63,177 nt of DNA, taken from assembly GCA_017984895.1 (NCBI GenBank), contig JAGNYO010000007.1, positions 1-63,177 of the forward strand. The letters are read 5' to 3'. The position numbers and the translations under genes are program-made. This document shows, in pieces, positions 1 to 9,598 of the stretch. Origin of the DNA: Sphingobium sp. (GTDB lineage: Bacteria > Pseudomonadota > Alphaproteobacteria > Sphingomonadales > Sphingomonadaceae). Every line of letters begins with the position of its first letter. The first letter of the stretch is position 1. The notes below the pieces were generated by a model. It saw nothing but the letters and a program-made list of their open reading frames with translations, was not told the DNA's origin and did no database searches.

Positions 1-2279
1 ATGAACAGCACCGGCAGATCGGGCCGCCGGGCGCGCGCCACGCGCACCATAGCCGGGCCATCCATGTTGGGCATCACCACGTCGGAGATCAGCAGCTCGA
101 CCTTCTCGGCCTTGTCCAGCGCTTCCAGCCCCAGCTCGCCGTCCGCGGCGGTGAGCACGCTATAGCCCTGCCGCGAAAGGGCGCGCTCCGCCACGGCGCG
201 CACCATATCCTCATCCTCGACCAGCAGGATGGTGCCCGTGCCCCACTCTGCCCTGCTGGGTGGCGCGGATTTGATGGAGGCAGGCTCCTTTTCATCGACG
301 CCAGCCGCATGAACGGGCAGGTAAACGCTGAATTTGGTGCCGCGCCCCGGCTCCGAATCCGCGAAGATATATCCGCCCGACTGCTTGACGATGCCATAAA
401 CCGTGGAAAGTCCCAGCCCCGTGCCCTTGCCGACCTCCTTGGTGGTGAAGAACGGCTCGAAGATCTTGGGCAGAATTTCGGGCGGGATGCCGGTGCCGGT
501 ATCCGATACGGTAAGGCCGGTATAATCTGCGGCGGGCAGCACGGTAGAGCGCATCTCCCGCGCCTGCGCAGCGGAAACGGCGAAAGTCTGGATCGATAAT
601 GTGCCGCCATCAGGCATGGCATCCCGCGCGTTGACGACGAGGTTGACGATCACCTGCTCGATCTGGCCTGGGTCGGCCCGCACATGGCCGAGATTGCGCC
701 CGTGCGTGACTTCCAGCCGCACTTTCTCACCGATCAGCCGCTTGAGCAGGCTCGATACATCAGACACGATGTCCGGCAACTGGATCACCTGCGGGCGCAG
801 GGTCTGCTGGCGGGAAAAGGCGAGAAGCTGGCGCGTCAGGCTGGCCGCGCGGTTGGAGTTGGACTTGACCTGCTGAATGTCGTCATAATCGCTGTCGCCC
901 GGCGTATGGCGCATCAGCATCAGGTCGCAGTGGCCGATGATCGCGGTGAGAATGTTGTTGAAATCATGGGCCACGCCGCCCGCAAGCTGGCCCACCGCCT
1001 GCATCTTGGTCGCCTGCGCCACCTGACGCTTCAGGCGCCCTTCCTCATTGTCATCCTTGAGGCTGAGGAGAACCGCCGCCTCGCCCAGCCCGCGCACGCC
1101 CGCCAGGCTGAACGCGACCGGCTCCTCCGGCTGGTTACGCAGCCGAACCGCAATATCGCCGGACATCTGCGGTCCCACCGCATAGCGCCGCACCGCCGAG
1201 GCCAGCGCCGCCTGATCCTCCGCCACGACCAGATCGCCGGGATAGGATGGCGTCTGCCCGTCCGGCACATTGGCGGCGCGTCCGAACACGCTGTTGAGAA
1301 AAAGCAGCCTGCCGTCCCGGTCTGCCATCGCCACGCCAAAGGGCAGCAGCGCCAACAGTGCCTGTAAATAAGAGAGCGAGGAGCCGCCGAGCGTTACGTC
1401 GCCCGGCTGATCGATCAAAAGGATGAGCGCCGGGCCATCCGGCTGGCCCGCCTTCAACAAAACCCGGAATACCGCGACCGGCAAAGTGGCGAGCGCCTCG
1501 CGCTGGAAAAAGATGCGCCCCTGTTCGTCCCGCCGAAAAAATTCGGTGAATTCGCGCCCCGCCAGATCAGCGTCGGTGCGGCCAGCGGCGCGCATCAGAA
1601 ACGCGTCGTTAGCGGTGCGTATCCGCCCCTCAGAGCCGATGATCGCCGCCATCAGCCCCGCGTCACCCAGTTGCAGCCCCACTTCGCCGGAAATCATCCG
1701 GCCGAAATCCTCCATCACGCTGGATTGGCGGACAGGCTCGAAATGCCAGAGCAGATAATCGTCGGCCCGCCCGGTGCGCGTCACCTGCGCCGCCAGCTTC
1801 ATGGCGCCATGGATCAGGCCGGTGCAGCGCCCCTCGCCATCGCGCGCCGCAGTGCGCCCGGTCTGCACCAGCGCGGTCACATGATCGGCATCAAACGGCA
1901 GCGCGGAAGGTGCGGGCCAGCCGGAAAACCACTCTCCATACAGATCGCTTGCGCAGACCAGTCTGCCCGATTGGTCCGTTACCGCCACGGCAATCCCCGC
2001 CCCATTAGCCGCCGCGCGCACGATCGACCAGTCAGGGGGCACCTCCCTCGTAGCGACGACCGCAGCTTCGCCGGGCCGCAGCACCATGACGATCGCGGCC
2101 ATGCCCAGCGTTGTCGCGGCAAAACCCGCTGCAATGATCCAGTCCCCCAGCGCAAAGAACACCAGCAGCGCGCTCAGCATGGCAGCGAGCAGCAGCAGCG
2201 GCATCATCAGCCGCCGGCCAGGCTCCGCCGCCAGGGCAAGAATATCCTGCTTGTAACTGCTACCCTGCGCCGCTGACAT
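1..2279 (-). CDS. cckA: Hybrid histidine kinase CckA (C-terminus truncated by window edge)
   Basis: CckA is the membrane kinase/phosphatase that feeds the CtrA cell-cycle phosphorelay through ChpT in alphaproteobacteria. Reading from ATG at 2279, the protein has two hydrophobic segments near residues 25-70, PAS-like sensor regions, and an H-box GVAHDFNN with the phospho-accepting His at about residue 438. ATP-binding boxes follow ([27 protein letters not shown]). A receiver domain contains ISDVVMP, whose Asp733 is the likely phosphoacceptor. The frame is still open at base 1, so only the last part of the receiver is missing. The architecture (two TM, PAS, HisKA, HATPase, REC) matches CckA; another hybrid kinase is possible but less likely. 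Confidence 0.9.
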   Translation of the reverse strand, partial: MSAAQGSSYKQDILALAAEPGRRLMMPLLLLAAMLSALLVFFALGDWIIAAGFAATTLGMAAIVMVLRPGEAAVVATREVPPDWSIVRAAANGAGIAVAVTDQSGRLVCASDLYGEWFSGWPAPSALPFDADHVTALVQTGRTAARDGEGRCTGLIHGAMKLAAQVTRTGRADDYLLWHFEPVRQSSVMEDFGRMISGEVGLQLGDAGLMAAIIGSEGRIRTANDAFLMRAAGRTDADLAGREFTEFFRRDEQGRIFFQREALATLPVAVFRVLLKAGQPDGPALILLIDQPGDVTLGGSSLSYLQALLALLPFGVAMADRDGRLLFLNSVFGRAANVPDGQTPSYPGDLVVAEDQAALASAVRRYAVGPQMSGDIAVRLRNQPEEPVAFSLAGVRGLGEAAVLLSLKDDNEEGRLKRQVAQATKMQAVGQLAGGVAHDFNNILTAIIGHCDLMLMRHTPGDSDYDDIQQVKSNSNRAASLTRQLLAFSRQQTLRPQVIQLPDIVSDVSSLLKRLIGEKVRLEVTHGRNLGHVRADPGQIEQVIVNLVVNARDAMPDGGTLSIQTFAVSAAQAREMRSTVLPAADYTGLTVSDTGTGIPPEILPKIFEPFFTTKEVGKGTGLGLSTVYGIVKQSGGYIFADSEPGRGTKFSVYLPVHAAGVDEKEPASIKSAPPSRAEWGTGTILLVEDEDMVRAVAERALSRQGYSVLTAADGELGLEALDKAEKVELLISDVVMPNMDGPAMVRVARARRPDLPVLF

Positions 2280-2381
2280 CGGGGCTGCGTTTCCTTCTCG
2301 ATATTATGAAGCGGGTGCAGCGTCTTACCAAACCGGACGCGGCGATGCAGCACAAAGTTTGCGGGCAATGTGCCTGCGGTG

Positions 2382-2927
2382 TCAATGGGGGCGCCGCGTC
2401 CTCCATTTGTGCCACAGATGCGAGCGCCAGAGCCAGTCGGCAATGAAATATCCCGCGATCGCCGCCACGATGGAGATCAGGGCAAGGCCGAACAGCATCG
2501 CGGGGGCCGCCTCGGACACCAGCCACTGCACCCAACGCGCCACGCCGGCATGCTCGTTCACCAGCACCATGAACTGCACGATCTCTGACGAGCGCCCCAG
2601 CGCGAGATTGCCGATATAGACCGATGCCCACAGAATAAGCGGCGTGGTGGCCGGATTGCTGAGAAACGTCATCGCCGCCGCCAGCGGGATATTCGCGCGA
2701 AACGGCATAGCGAGAAAGGCCGCGCCCGCGATCTGCAATCCGGGGATCATCAGGAAGATCCCCACCAGCAAGCCCAGCGCCACCCCGCGCGGCACGGAGC
2801 GGCGGGTGAAACGCCACAACTCCGGCGCCAATACCCGGTGGGCAATCGGCGCGAGGATGCGGCTGTTCTCGAAGGCCTCGCGACGCGGGGCATGCTTATG
2901 CCACCAGCGAGCAACCCGATTGCGCAT
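2382..2927 (-). CDS. DUF2062 membrane protein
   Basis: A 181-residue inner-membrane protein of the DUF2062 family, whose biochemical role is unknown. The N-terminus is basic. Hydrophobic segments occur around residues 48-70, 78-105 and 140-165, and the family-typical SNPATTPLI stretch is visible near residue 90. Its ATG overlaps the smpB stop (ATGA at 2927), so it is probably co-transcribed with dapA-smpB. About 100 bases with no recognisable feature separate its 3' end from cckA. Confidence 0.82.
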   Translation of the reverse strand: MRNRVARWWHKHAPRREAFENSRILAPIAHRVLAPELWRFTRRSVPRGVALGLLVGIFLMIPGLQIAGAAFLAMPFRANIPLAAAMTFLSNPATTPLILWASVYIGNLALGRSSEIVQFMVLVNEHAGVARWVQWLVSEAAPAMLFGLALISIVAAIAGYFIADWLWRSHLWHKWRTRRPH

Positions 2928-3409
2928 CAGCCATGCTCCTTAAGCAGGCGGCCCTGCTCGCGCTTCCACTCGCGCTCTTTAGTTGTCTCGCGTTTGTCGG
3001 CGGCATTCTTGCCCTTGGCCAGCGCCAGCTCGACCTTGGCCCTGCCCTGCCCGTTGAAATAGATCGACAGCGGGACGAGGGTCATGCCCTTGCGCGCCAC
3101 CGCGCCATGGAGCTTGGCGATCTCACGCTGATGAAGCAGCAGCTTGCGCGGGCGCTTCGGCTCGTGGTTATAGCGGTTGCCGTGGCTGAATTCGGGGATG
3201 TTGCTATTGACCAGCCACACCTGCTCGTCGCGCACCTCGGCATAGCTTTCGGCAATCGAGCCTTCGCCAAAACGCAGCGACTTCACTTCCGTCCCTTGCA
3301 GCATGATGCCAGCCTCGAACACTTCATCAATCGCGTAATCAAAGCGCGCGCGCCGGTTCTCGGCGACGGTTTTGACCTTTTTGAAGGCTTCGGGGCGCGG
3401 GCGGGCCAT
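2927..3409 (-). CDS. smpB: SsrA-binding protein SmpB
   Basis: SmpB binds tmRNA and delivers it to stalled ribosomes for trans-translation. The 160-residue protein from ATG 3409 has the normal family length. It shows the core [19 protein letters not shown], the [14 protein letters not shown] region and a basic C-terminal tail ([16 protein letters not shown] type) that enters the decoding centre. An upstream in-frame extension is open but overlaps dapA and lacks homology, so I start at MARPRPEAF. It lies 43 bases after dapA. The ssrA gene itself is not in this window. Confidence 0.96.
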   Translation of the reverse strand: MARPRPEAFKKVKTVAENRRARFDYAIDEVFEAGIMLQGTEVKSLRFGEGSIAESYAEVRDEQVWLVNSNIPEFSHGNRYNHEPKRPRKLLLHQREIAKLHGAVARKGMTLVPLSIYFNGQGRAKVELALAKGKNAADKRETTKEREWKREQGRLLKEHG

Positions 3410-3452
3410 GGTGCTGTGCTTTCCTGCGGGGGATATGGGGGCAACGCCGCCC

Positions 3453-4331
3453 CTATACCAGACCCGCGATTTCCAGCGCGCGGTCGACCGCCGCCTGTGA
3501 AGAGGCGCTGGGCCATGTGATGGGCAGGCGAACATCGGTAGGCATCTCCGGGCGAACACGCGAGAGCGCATATTTAGTCGGTCCCGGTGAAGAATCGCTG
3601 AACAACGCATCGTGTAGCGGATATAATCTGTCCTGATAATCGAGCGCCTTTGCCCAATCTCCGGCGGCGCAGGCGGCCTGGAATTGCGCGCACAGGCGCG
3701 GCGCGACATTGGCAGTGACGGAAATGCACCCCACCCCGCCCATCGCATTAAACCCGAGCGCCGTCTCGTCATTGCCGGAAAGCTGGATAAAATCCGTGCC
3801 GCAGGCGAGGCGCTGCGCCGTCACCCGGCCAAGATTGCCGGTCGCGTCCTTGACACCGATAATGGTCTGATATTCCTCGACCAGCCGGTGCATTACCGGC
3901 ACGCCGATATCGGTAATCGTGCGCCCCGGCACGTTGTAGAGAATGATCGGCAGATCGCAATGCTGCGCCAGATGCGCATAATGCTGATAAACGCCGTCCT
4001 GGCTGGGTTTGTTGTAATAGGGCGCGACCACCAGCGCCGCATCCGCCCCCGCCGCCTGCGCCGCGAACATATGATCGAGCGCGATGCGCGTGTCATTGGA
4101 GCCGCAGCCAGCGATCACAGGCACGCGTCCCGCCGCCTGAGCCACGCACAACGCGATGACCCGGTTATGCTCCTCAATGGTCATCGTCGCGCTTTCGCCG
4201 GTCGTGCCGCAGGGCACCAGCGCACTGCTGCCTTCCGCGATCTGCCAGTCTACAAAGGCGCGAAAAGCCTCCTCATCCAGCGCCCCATCCCTGAATGGCG
4301 TAATGAGAGCCGGTATCGACCCGGAAAACAT
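3453..4331 (-). CDS. dapA: 4-hydroxy-tetrahydrodipicolinate synthase
   Basis: DapA condenses pyruvate with aspartate semialdehyde in the lysine/meso-diaminopimelate pathway, which also feeds peptidoglycan. The 292-residue TIM barrel carries CGTTGE (Thr43/Thr44), YYNKP, Tyr132 in LYNVPGR and the Schiff-base Lys161 in GVKDATGN, at essentially the same positions as in E. coli. I chose ATG 4331 because AAGGAG sits 9 bases upstream. The ATG at 4349 would overlap that ribosome-binding site. It leads the dapA-smpB-DUF2062 operon and is divergent from the transglycosylase gene. Confidence 0.96.
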   Translation of the reverse strand: MFSGSIPALITPFRDGALDEEAFRAFVDWQIAEGSSALVPCGTTGESATMTIEEHNRVIALCVAQAAGRVPVIAGCGSNDTRIALDHMFAAQAAGADAALVVAPYYNKPSQDGVYQHYAHLAQHCDLPIILYNVPGRTITDIGVPVMHRLVEEYQTIIGVKDATGNLGRVTAQRLACGTDFIQLSGNDETALGFNAMGGVGCISVTANVAPRLCAQFQAACAAGDWAKALDYQDRLYPLHDALFSDSSPGPTKYALSRVRPEMPTDVRLPITWPSASSQAAVDRALEIAGLV

Positions 4332-4368
4332 GCAAAAAAACTCCTTCAAACATGCCGTTCATCAAGGC

Positions 4369-4397
4369 ATAATCTTCGGCATGCCATACTCAAGCAA
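4369..4397 (-). promoter_or_regulatory. Putative sigma70-type promoter of dapA
   Basis: On the minus strand TTGCTT (4397-4392) is followed after 17 bases by GATTAT (4374-4369). This lies about 40 bases upstream of the dapA start, in the 97-base divergent gap. Assigned from the consensus match only. Confidence 0.45.
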
Positions 4398-4428
4398 ATC
4401 AGATTGGGCAAGGAACCCAGAACCGGCC

Positions 4429-6498
4429 ATGAGCGAAGGCGTCCGCCGCAGATATTCTTACCGCCGCTTGGTATTAGCCACGAGCGCGATGCTGGTTGCG
4501 TCGGTCGCGGTGGCGCAAATCGGCGGGACACGCAAGGAAATTGTGCAGCCGATCCCGCCCGGCGCCTCCGCCGCCATGCCACAGGGTTCCGCGGACTGGG
4601 AAGAGGTCCGCTCCCGCGCGGTGCGGACCGCGGATGTCCCGATTCTCGCCGAGGTCGATGAGTGGAAACGCCTCCGACAAAGCGATGCACTGGGCTTTTC
4701 CGCTTATGGCCGCTTCATTATGGCGCATCCTGGCTGGCCCGATGAAAGCCGGATGCGTGGCCTCGCGGAACGGGGCATCACCGTTCAGACGCCCGCATCG
4801 GAAGTGATCGCCTTCTTTCGGCAATTCCCGCCGCGCACCGCCACGGGGGGCGCCTATCATGCCCTCGCCCTGCAAAGCGCAGGCAGGAATGCGGACGCCC
4901 GCGCCACGGCGCGCGCAGCATGGCGTATGGGCGCAATGAGTGCGGATGACGAGGCGCTGCTGCTTGGCCAGTTCGCCGCGTCCTTGAGCAGCGACGATCA
5001 TGATACCCACGCCGACGCCGCATTGTGGGCGCGCAATCCCGCATCGGCCGAGCGGGCGCTGGCCTATGTCTCGCCTCAGGCGCGCCCGGTAGTGGAAGCG
5101 CGCATCGCCATGCAGCGCCGCGCCCCCGAGGCCGGCGCGCTGATGCAATCCGCCGATACGTTCGCGCGCGGCCATGCCGGGTATATCGCCGACAAGGCGC
5201 AATGGCTCGCCGCCAGTGGCAATGGCGCTCTGGCGCGGGAATTACTGGCCGGCAGGGAGGCGCTCAGCACCCGGCCCGCCAGTGCGGAAAAATGGCTTGA
5301 GCTGCTGCTCGGCCAGGCGCGCGCAGCCGGCAAGGAGGGCCAGAACACCACCGCCTATGCCATCGCCGGCCGCATTGATGATAGCTATGCGCCGGGAACG
5401 GACATCAGCGAGCGGCCGCTGGGCGAGCGGGACGACTATACCAGCCTCGCGTGGCTGGCGGGGATCACCGCGCTCGATCAGCTTGGCCGCCCGGCCGATG
5501 CTGGCGCGATGTTCCTGCGCTATGCCAGGGCGGCGCGCTCGCCGCAGACCATGGCCAAGGGCTATTACTGGGCCGGGCGCGCGGCGCTCGCGGCGGGAGA
5601 CAGCGCCGGCAGCATGCGCAACCTGCAGCTCGCCGCCAGCTATCCCGATCAATATTATGGGCAGCTCGCGCTGGAGCGGCTGGGCCGCACCACGCCACCG
5701 CCCCGCGCCTTGACGCTAACCGCGCCGGTCAGTGCCCAACAGCGGGCCGCCTTCGAGACGGGTTCTCTGGTGCGCGCCGCCAGGGCGCTGGGCCTTGCCG
5801 GACGGTGGAACGACCAGAGCTTCTTCCTCCGCGCGCTTGCAGCAACGGTATCGAGCGATGCCGAACGCACCCTCGCCCATGAGCTGGCCGCGAGCGTCGG
5901 CAGGCCGGACCTCGGCGTCATGGTCGGGCGGCGGGCGCGGCCAGATGGCGGCAGCGCCTATAATCTTGCCAGCTTCCCAATCATGCCCGTGCCCGAAGGG
6001 TATGACGCGAGCTGGACGATGATCCATGCCATCGCCCGGCAAGAAAGCCAGTTCGACAAGGCGGCGGTCAGCCGCGCGGATGCCCGCGGCCTGATGCAGC
6101 TCATGCCCGGCACCGCGCGGGAGATGGCGGGCAAGATCGGCCTCGTATATCAGCCTGACAACCTGACCAGCGACACGCATTATAATATGCGGCTGGGCAG
6201 CGGCTATTTCCAGCGGATGCTGGACCGTTATGGCAGATGTTATCCGCTCGCGATCGCGGCCTATAATGCGGGTCCCGGCAACGTAAGCAAATGGGTCGCT
6301 GCCAGCGGTAACCCCTGCCTGACGGGCGGCGACATGGTCCGCTGGATCGAGAATATTCCCTTCTCGGAAACGCGCAATTATGTGCAGCGGGTGCTGGAGA
6401 ATGCGGTGGTTTATGACGCCATGCGCGCGCAAAAGCTGGGCATGGCGGCCCCGAGCGCGCCTTTGAGCCGCTATCTGGGCAAAGCGACCGTGGGTTGA
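4429..6498 (+). CDS. Soluble lytic murein transglycosylase (Slt family)
   Basis: A periplasmic muramidase-like enzyme that cleaves the MurNAc-GlcNAc bond non-hydrolytically to form 1,6-anhydroMurNAc. From ATG 4429 the 689-residue product starts with basic residues and a hydrophobic signal sequence ending near VAVAQ. A long Ala-rich helical-repeat region (doughnut-type, about residues 50-470) comes next. The C-terminal GH23 domain has RQESQFD with catalytic Glu539, GLMQLMPGTA and AAYNAGPG. An upstream in-frame ATG at 4381 would add 16 residues before the basic N-terminus and is less likely. Confidence 0.9.
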   Translation: MSEGVRRRYSYRRLVLATSAMLVASVAVAQIGGTRKEIVQPIPPGASAAMPQGSADWEEVRSRAVRTADVPILAEVDEWKRLRQSDALGFSAYGRFIMAHPGWPDESRMRGLAERGITVQTPASEVIAFFRQFPPRTATGGAYHALALQSAGRNADARATARAAWRMGAMSADDEALLLGQFAASLSSDDHDTHADAALWARNPASAERALAYVSPQARPVVEARIAMQRRAPEAGALMQSADTFARGHAGYIADKAQWLAASGNGALARELLAGREALSTRPASAEKWLELLLGQARAAGKEGQNTTAYAIAGRIDDSYAPGTDISERPLGERDDYTSLAWLAGITALDQLGRPADAGAMFLRYARAARSPQTMAKGYYWAGRAALAAGDSAGSMRNLQLAASYPDQYYGQLALERLGRTTPPPRALTLTAPVSAQQRAAFETGSLVRAARALGLAGRWNDQSFFLRALAATVSSDAERTLAHELAASVGRPDLGVMVGRRARPDGGSAYNLASFPIMPVPEGYDASWTMIHAIARQESQFDKAAVSRADARGLMQLMPGTAREMAGKIGLVYQPDNLTSDTHYNMRLGSGYFQRMLDRYGRCYPLAIAAYNAGPGNVSKWVAASGNPCLTGGDMVRWIENIPFSETRNYVQRVLENAVVYDAMRAQKLGMAAPSAPLSRYLGKATVG

Positions 6499-6511
6499 TA
6501 GTCTCTGCCTC

Positions 6512-7003
6512 ATGCAGGAAAAGACCAACTATATCACCCCGCAAGGCTTTGCCGCCCTGCGCGCCGAATATGACCGCCTGATCGGGGATGAGCGCCCGAA
6601 AATCGTCGAGATCGTGAGCTGGGCCGCCGGCAATGGCGACCGTAGCGAGAATGGCGACTATCTTTATGGCCGCAAGCGCATGCGCGAGATTGATGGCCAG
6701 CTCCGCCGCCTTTCCCGGAAGATGAAGCAGGCCCGGATCATCGATCCTGCGCTTCAACCCAACAAGAGCCGGGTCTATTTCGGGGCACTCGTGACAATCG
6801 CCGACGAGGACGATCTCCGGCGCACCGTCGCTATTGTCGGTAATGACGAGACGGATGCTTCCGCAGGCCGGATCGGCTGGGATGCCCCGCTCGCGCGTGC
6901 GCTGCGCGGTGGCGCGGTGGGCGATGTGCGCCGGGTCATATTGCCCGGCGGGGAACGCGACTATGAGATAATGGAAATCGGCTACCCTGCGGGTGCAGGA
7001 TAG
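6512..7003 (+). CDS. greB: Transcription elongation factor GreB
   Basis: GreB enters the RNA polymerase secondary channel and stimulates cleavage of backtracked RNA. The 163-residue protein has the N-terminal coiled coil (about residues 1-75) with the acidic tip DRSENGDY, followed by YGRKRMREID, typical of GreB rather than GreA. The C-terminal FKBP-like domain spans about residues 80-160. It starts 13 bases after the transglycosylase stop and is followed by a hairpin terminator. Confidence 0.93.
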   Translation: MQEKTNYITPQGFAALRAEYDRLIGDERPKIVEIVSWAAGNGDRSENGDYLYGRKRMREIDGQLRRLSRKMKQARIIDPALQPNKSRVYFGALVTIADEDDLRRTVAIVGNDETDASAGRIGWDAPLARALRGGAVGDVRRVILPGGERDYEIMEIGYPAGAG

Positions 7004-7022
7004 CCGATCCCTTGGTCACTTC

Positions 7023-7044
7023 AGCGCGCCGGAGCGCGCTTTAT
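7023..7044 (+). terminator. Rho-independent terminator of greB
   Basis: A perfect 7-base-pair stem AGCGCGC/GCGCGCT with the loop CGGA, followed by TTTAT, lies 20 bases after the greB stop. The 3' end touches the stop codon of the convergent PEP-CTERM gene. Confidence 0.65.
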
Positions 7045-7745
7045 CAGAAAGCGTAGCTGACCTTGGCAGCCTTGGCGCGACGGCTGCGCAGGGCAACGCC
7101 AATCGCACCCATGCCGAGGATCATCAGCGCCCAGGTAGCCGGCTCAGGAACCGCAGTCGCGGTGATCTGGCCGATCTTGAACGAGTCCCAGGTACGATCC
7201 GTGCCGCCCGCGGTGATTGCCCAGAACTTGCCGGTTTCGCCACCGGTGGCAATGGCACGCAGGCCGGTAAAGTTTGGCGCGACGGTAGAAACGATGGATC
7301 CCGCGAGGGTGGCTGACGTGTTGCCGAAGCTGGCTATAAAGTCAGCATCCTTCACCGGCTGACCGAACGCAGGATAGCCCTTCGAGGTGACGAATGCGCT
7401 GGTCAGGCTGACCGGGCGGCTGAACTGAAGCAGCACGAAATCGACGCCCGCAAAGTTGTCAACCGAGTTCTGGTCGCCAGCAGCGTTCTTGACGCCCAGA
7501 CCTTCTGGATAGTTGCCTAGCCAGGAAGCGACGGTGTTGCCGCTAATGGTGCTCCAGGCCGAAGCAATCATGCTGACGGAAGTCGTGCCGCTCGTCGCCG
7601 TGCTGCTGATCGTGTTGCCCGGCGTGCCATAGCTGTTCGAATTGTTGTTGCCTGCGAAGTTATAGACATAAACGCCGGCATGAGCCGAGCTGAGTGTAGC
7701 AGTGGCGAGTGCCGCCGCCGATACGATTTTGGCAAATGCCCGCAT
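7044..7745 (-). CDS. PEPxWA-CTERM sorting domain protein
   Basis: An exported 233-residue protein with a signal peptide cleaved near SSAHA (about residue 23). A Ser/Thr/Asn/Gly-rich middle of unknown function follows. The C-terminal sorting signal VPEPATWALMILGMGAIG plus RSRR is at about residues 197-222. This tripartite signal (motif, TM helix, Arg cluster) is processed by exosortase/archaeosortase-type enzymes, and the PEPxWA form is common in sphingomonads. AGGGAG lies 7 bases before the ATG. No exosortase gene is in the window. The DVxLLQFSRP segment suggests a beta-sandwich lectin-like body, but the function is unknown. Confidence 0.88.
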   Translation of the reverse strand: MRAFAKIVSAAALATATLSSAHAGVYVYNFAGNNNSNSYGTPGNTISSTATSGTTSVSMIASAWSTISGNTVASWLGNYPEGLGVKNAAGDQNSVDNFAGVDFVLLQFSRPVSLTSAFVTSKGYPAFGQPVKDADFIASFGNTSATLAGSIVSTVAPNFTGLRAIATGGETGKFWAITAGGTDRTWDSFKIGQITATAVPEPATWALMILGMGAIGVALRSRRAKAAKVSYAF

Positions 7746-8174
7746 TGTATATCTCCCTACTTAATCTGTTAACTGTTGGCTGGAAACAGAAACTGTGTTC
7801 CCCGCCTTCCAAATGTTTAGTCCCGACCTTGGTTCCTCTTATATTTTAACCGGTTCACCGCTGCAAATCGTTTGGTGGTTAATTTCAGTGATTTTACATT
7901 AATTGCGATGAATTGATATTCTTGTTATATTTCAATATATTAATGGATTTTTCCAGGTCTGGTTATATGGCCGTTCGTGATATCCGTTCCGATTTGGCAC
8001 AGAATGCTTTTGTCGACTGGTGAACATATAAAGTTAAGAAATCGCTAAAATCCGCCATTTGTCGGCATTCGCACCGACCTACATATTCTCTGGACATTTT
8101 TTCATAACCGCTCTATTGGCCCGCGCTGCGTGGGAGGCTCTTGCCTTTTATGCACACCGTTCGAGACAGTCGGT

Positions 8175-8191
8175 GAAGGGAATGTCCCTTC
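8175..8191 (+). repeat. Hairpin in the rplJ leader
   Basis: Perfect 7-base-pair inverted repeat GAAGGGA/TCCCTTC with the 3-base loop ATG, followed by TTAATT. It lies about 210 bases upstream of rplJ. It could be a weak terminator or attenuator, or an autoregulatory leader structure for the L10 complex; the assignment is inference. Confidence 0.5.
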
Positions 8192-8232
8192 TTAATTCCC
8201 GGCCGAGACGGGGACAAAGATTTATCGGGTTT

Positions 8233-8250
8233 CAGCATGCAGGCATGCTG
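8233..8250. repeat. 18-bp palindrome upstream of rplJ
   Basis: CAGCATGC-AG-GCATGCTG is an exact 8-base inverted repeat around a 2-base spacer, 154 bases before rplJ. With so short a spacer it looks more like a dimeric protein-binding operator than an RNA hairpin. No regulator can be named. Confidence 0.5.
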
Positions 8251-8403
8251 CCCCGCGTACCGGCTCTACCACCCGCAATCCGGGCTTGAGCGGGCACTTG
8301 ATCCTTATCCCTTTCGAACACACGCACGGGGTTGCGCCGACAAGGCTCTGCCCTGCGCGCTACTTCCCGTCGGATGGGCCGGCGGGAAATTATGGAGAAT
8401 GGC

Positions 8404-8919
8404 ATGGATCGTACCCAGAAAGCTGAGTTGGTATCCGCGCTGAACGTGACTTTTGGCGAAGTCGGGGTTGTGGTGGTGACACGCAATCTTGGCATGACCG
8501 TGGCCCAGTCCACGGTGCTTCGTCAGAAGATGCGCGAGGCCGGGGCCACTTACAAGGTATCGAAAAACCGCCTCGCCAAGATCGCCCTGAAGGACACGGC
8601 CTACGAGCCGATCAGCGAGCTGCTGACCGGCCCTGTTGCGCTCGCCACTTCGGTCGATCCGGTTGCCGCCGCGAAGGTGGCAGTCGATTTCGCCAAGACC
8701 AACGACAAACTTGAGATCGTTGGCGGGGCGATGGGCAGCACTGTGCTCAATGCGGAAGGCATCAAGGCGCTCGCGTCGATGCCGTCGCTGGATGAGATGC
8801 GCGCAACGTTGATCGGGCTTATTCAGGCTCCGGCAACCAAGCTCGCAGCCATCACCCAGGCACCGGCCGCCCAGCTTGCGCGGGTTTTCAACGCATATGC
8901 AACGAAGGATGCAGCCTGA
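8404..8919 (+). CDS. rplJ: 50S ribosomal protein L10
   Basis: L10 forms the base of the ribosomal stalk and carries the L7/L12 dimers. From ATG 8404 the protein has 171 residues, the usual length, beginning [10 protein letters not shown]. It shows the conserved [14 protein letters not shown] and [13 protein letters not shown] segments and an Ala-rich C-terminal helix that binds L7/L12. GGAGAA precedes the ATG by a few bases. Longer in-frame starts upstream are not homologous. It is followed by rplL after 80 bases. Confidence 0.97.
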   Translation: MDRTQKAELVSALNVTFGEVGVVVVTRNLGMTVAQSTVLRQKMREAGATYKVSKNRLAKIALKDTAYEPISELLTGPVALATSVDPVAAAKVAVDFAKTNDKLEIVGGAMGSTVLNAEGIKALASMPSLDEMRATLIGLIQAPATKLAAITQAPAAQLARVFNAYATKDAA

Positions 8920-8963
8920 TTTCAGGATGTTATCATCGATACTTATAATAAACTCTAGTATTA

Positions 8964-8976
8964 GGGGCACAGCCCC
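8964..8976 (+). repeat. Short GC hairpin in the rplJ-rplL gap
   Basis: GGGGC/GCCCC with the loop ACA, about 23 bases before the rplL start. There is no T-run, so it is not a terminator. It may shape translation initiation of rplL, which must be made in excess over rplJ. Inference only. Confidence 0.35.
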
Positions 8977-8999
8977 GCTCAGAAAGGTAGATAGGTTTT

Positions 9000-9371
<372 letters not shown>

Positions 9372-9401
9372 GCGCTTTTCAGCCTTGGCTGGAACAAAAG
9401 G

Positions 9402-9430
9402 GGCGGCTCCTGCGGGGGCCGCCTTTTTTT
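9402..9430 (+). terminator. Rho-independent terminator after rplL
   Basis: GGCGGC (9402-9407) pairs with GCCGCC (9418-9423), followed immediately by seven T residues (9424-9430), 31 bases after the rplL stop. A textbook terminator that closes the rplJL unit. Confidence 0.9.
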
Positions 9431-9512
9431 GTGGTTGGTGGAGGAGGAGCGCGGTGAAGCGCAGGCAAGGCCCGCCATTTTGCACCCTCCGGCACTATCG
9501 CGCGCAGCGGAA

Positions 9513-9537
9513 AGGGCCGAGGTTGCCCCCCGGCCCT
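9513..9537. terminator. Hairpin between rplL and the aminopeptidase gene
   Basis: AGGGCCG (9513-9519) and CGGCCCT (9531-9537) form a 7-base-pair stem. On the minus strand it is followed by TTTCC, so it may end the M1 aminopeptidase transcript, whose stop is at 9599. Confidence 0.4.
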
Positions 9538-9598
9538 ATCCCCTGTTCCCGTAATCAGCGAAGCGGAAAAGCGCTCTATCAGGCGCTCCGGCTCGTTG

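Larger units (their letters stand above)
7746..8403. other. 658-base divergent spacer upstream of rplJ
   Basis: The longest gene-free stretch. Bases about 7830-8060 are clearly AT-richer than the flanking genes (runs such as TTATATTTCAATATATTAA). It must hold the promoters of the PEP-CTERM gene (minus) and of rplJ (plus). The rplJ-proximal half contains two inverted repeats, listed separately. A 76-codon open frame at 8059-8289 has no recognisable homology or ribosome-binding site and I do not call it. Confidence 0.7.

Noticed and set aside
8034-8048. TTAA-N7-CTAA, resembling a CtrA-binding site
   Set aside because: One base off the TTAA-N7-TTAA consensus and within an AT-rich stretch where such matches arise easily.
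8059-8289. 76-codon open frame in the rplJ upstream spacer
   Set aside because: No ribosome-binding site, no recognisable family, and it runs through the hairpin and palindrome; likely chance.
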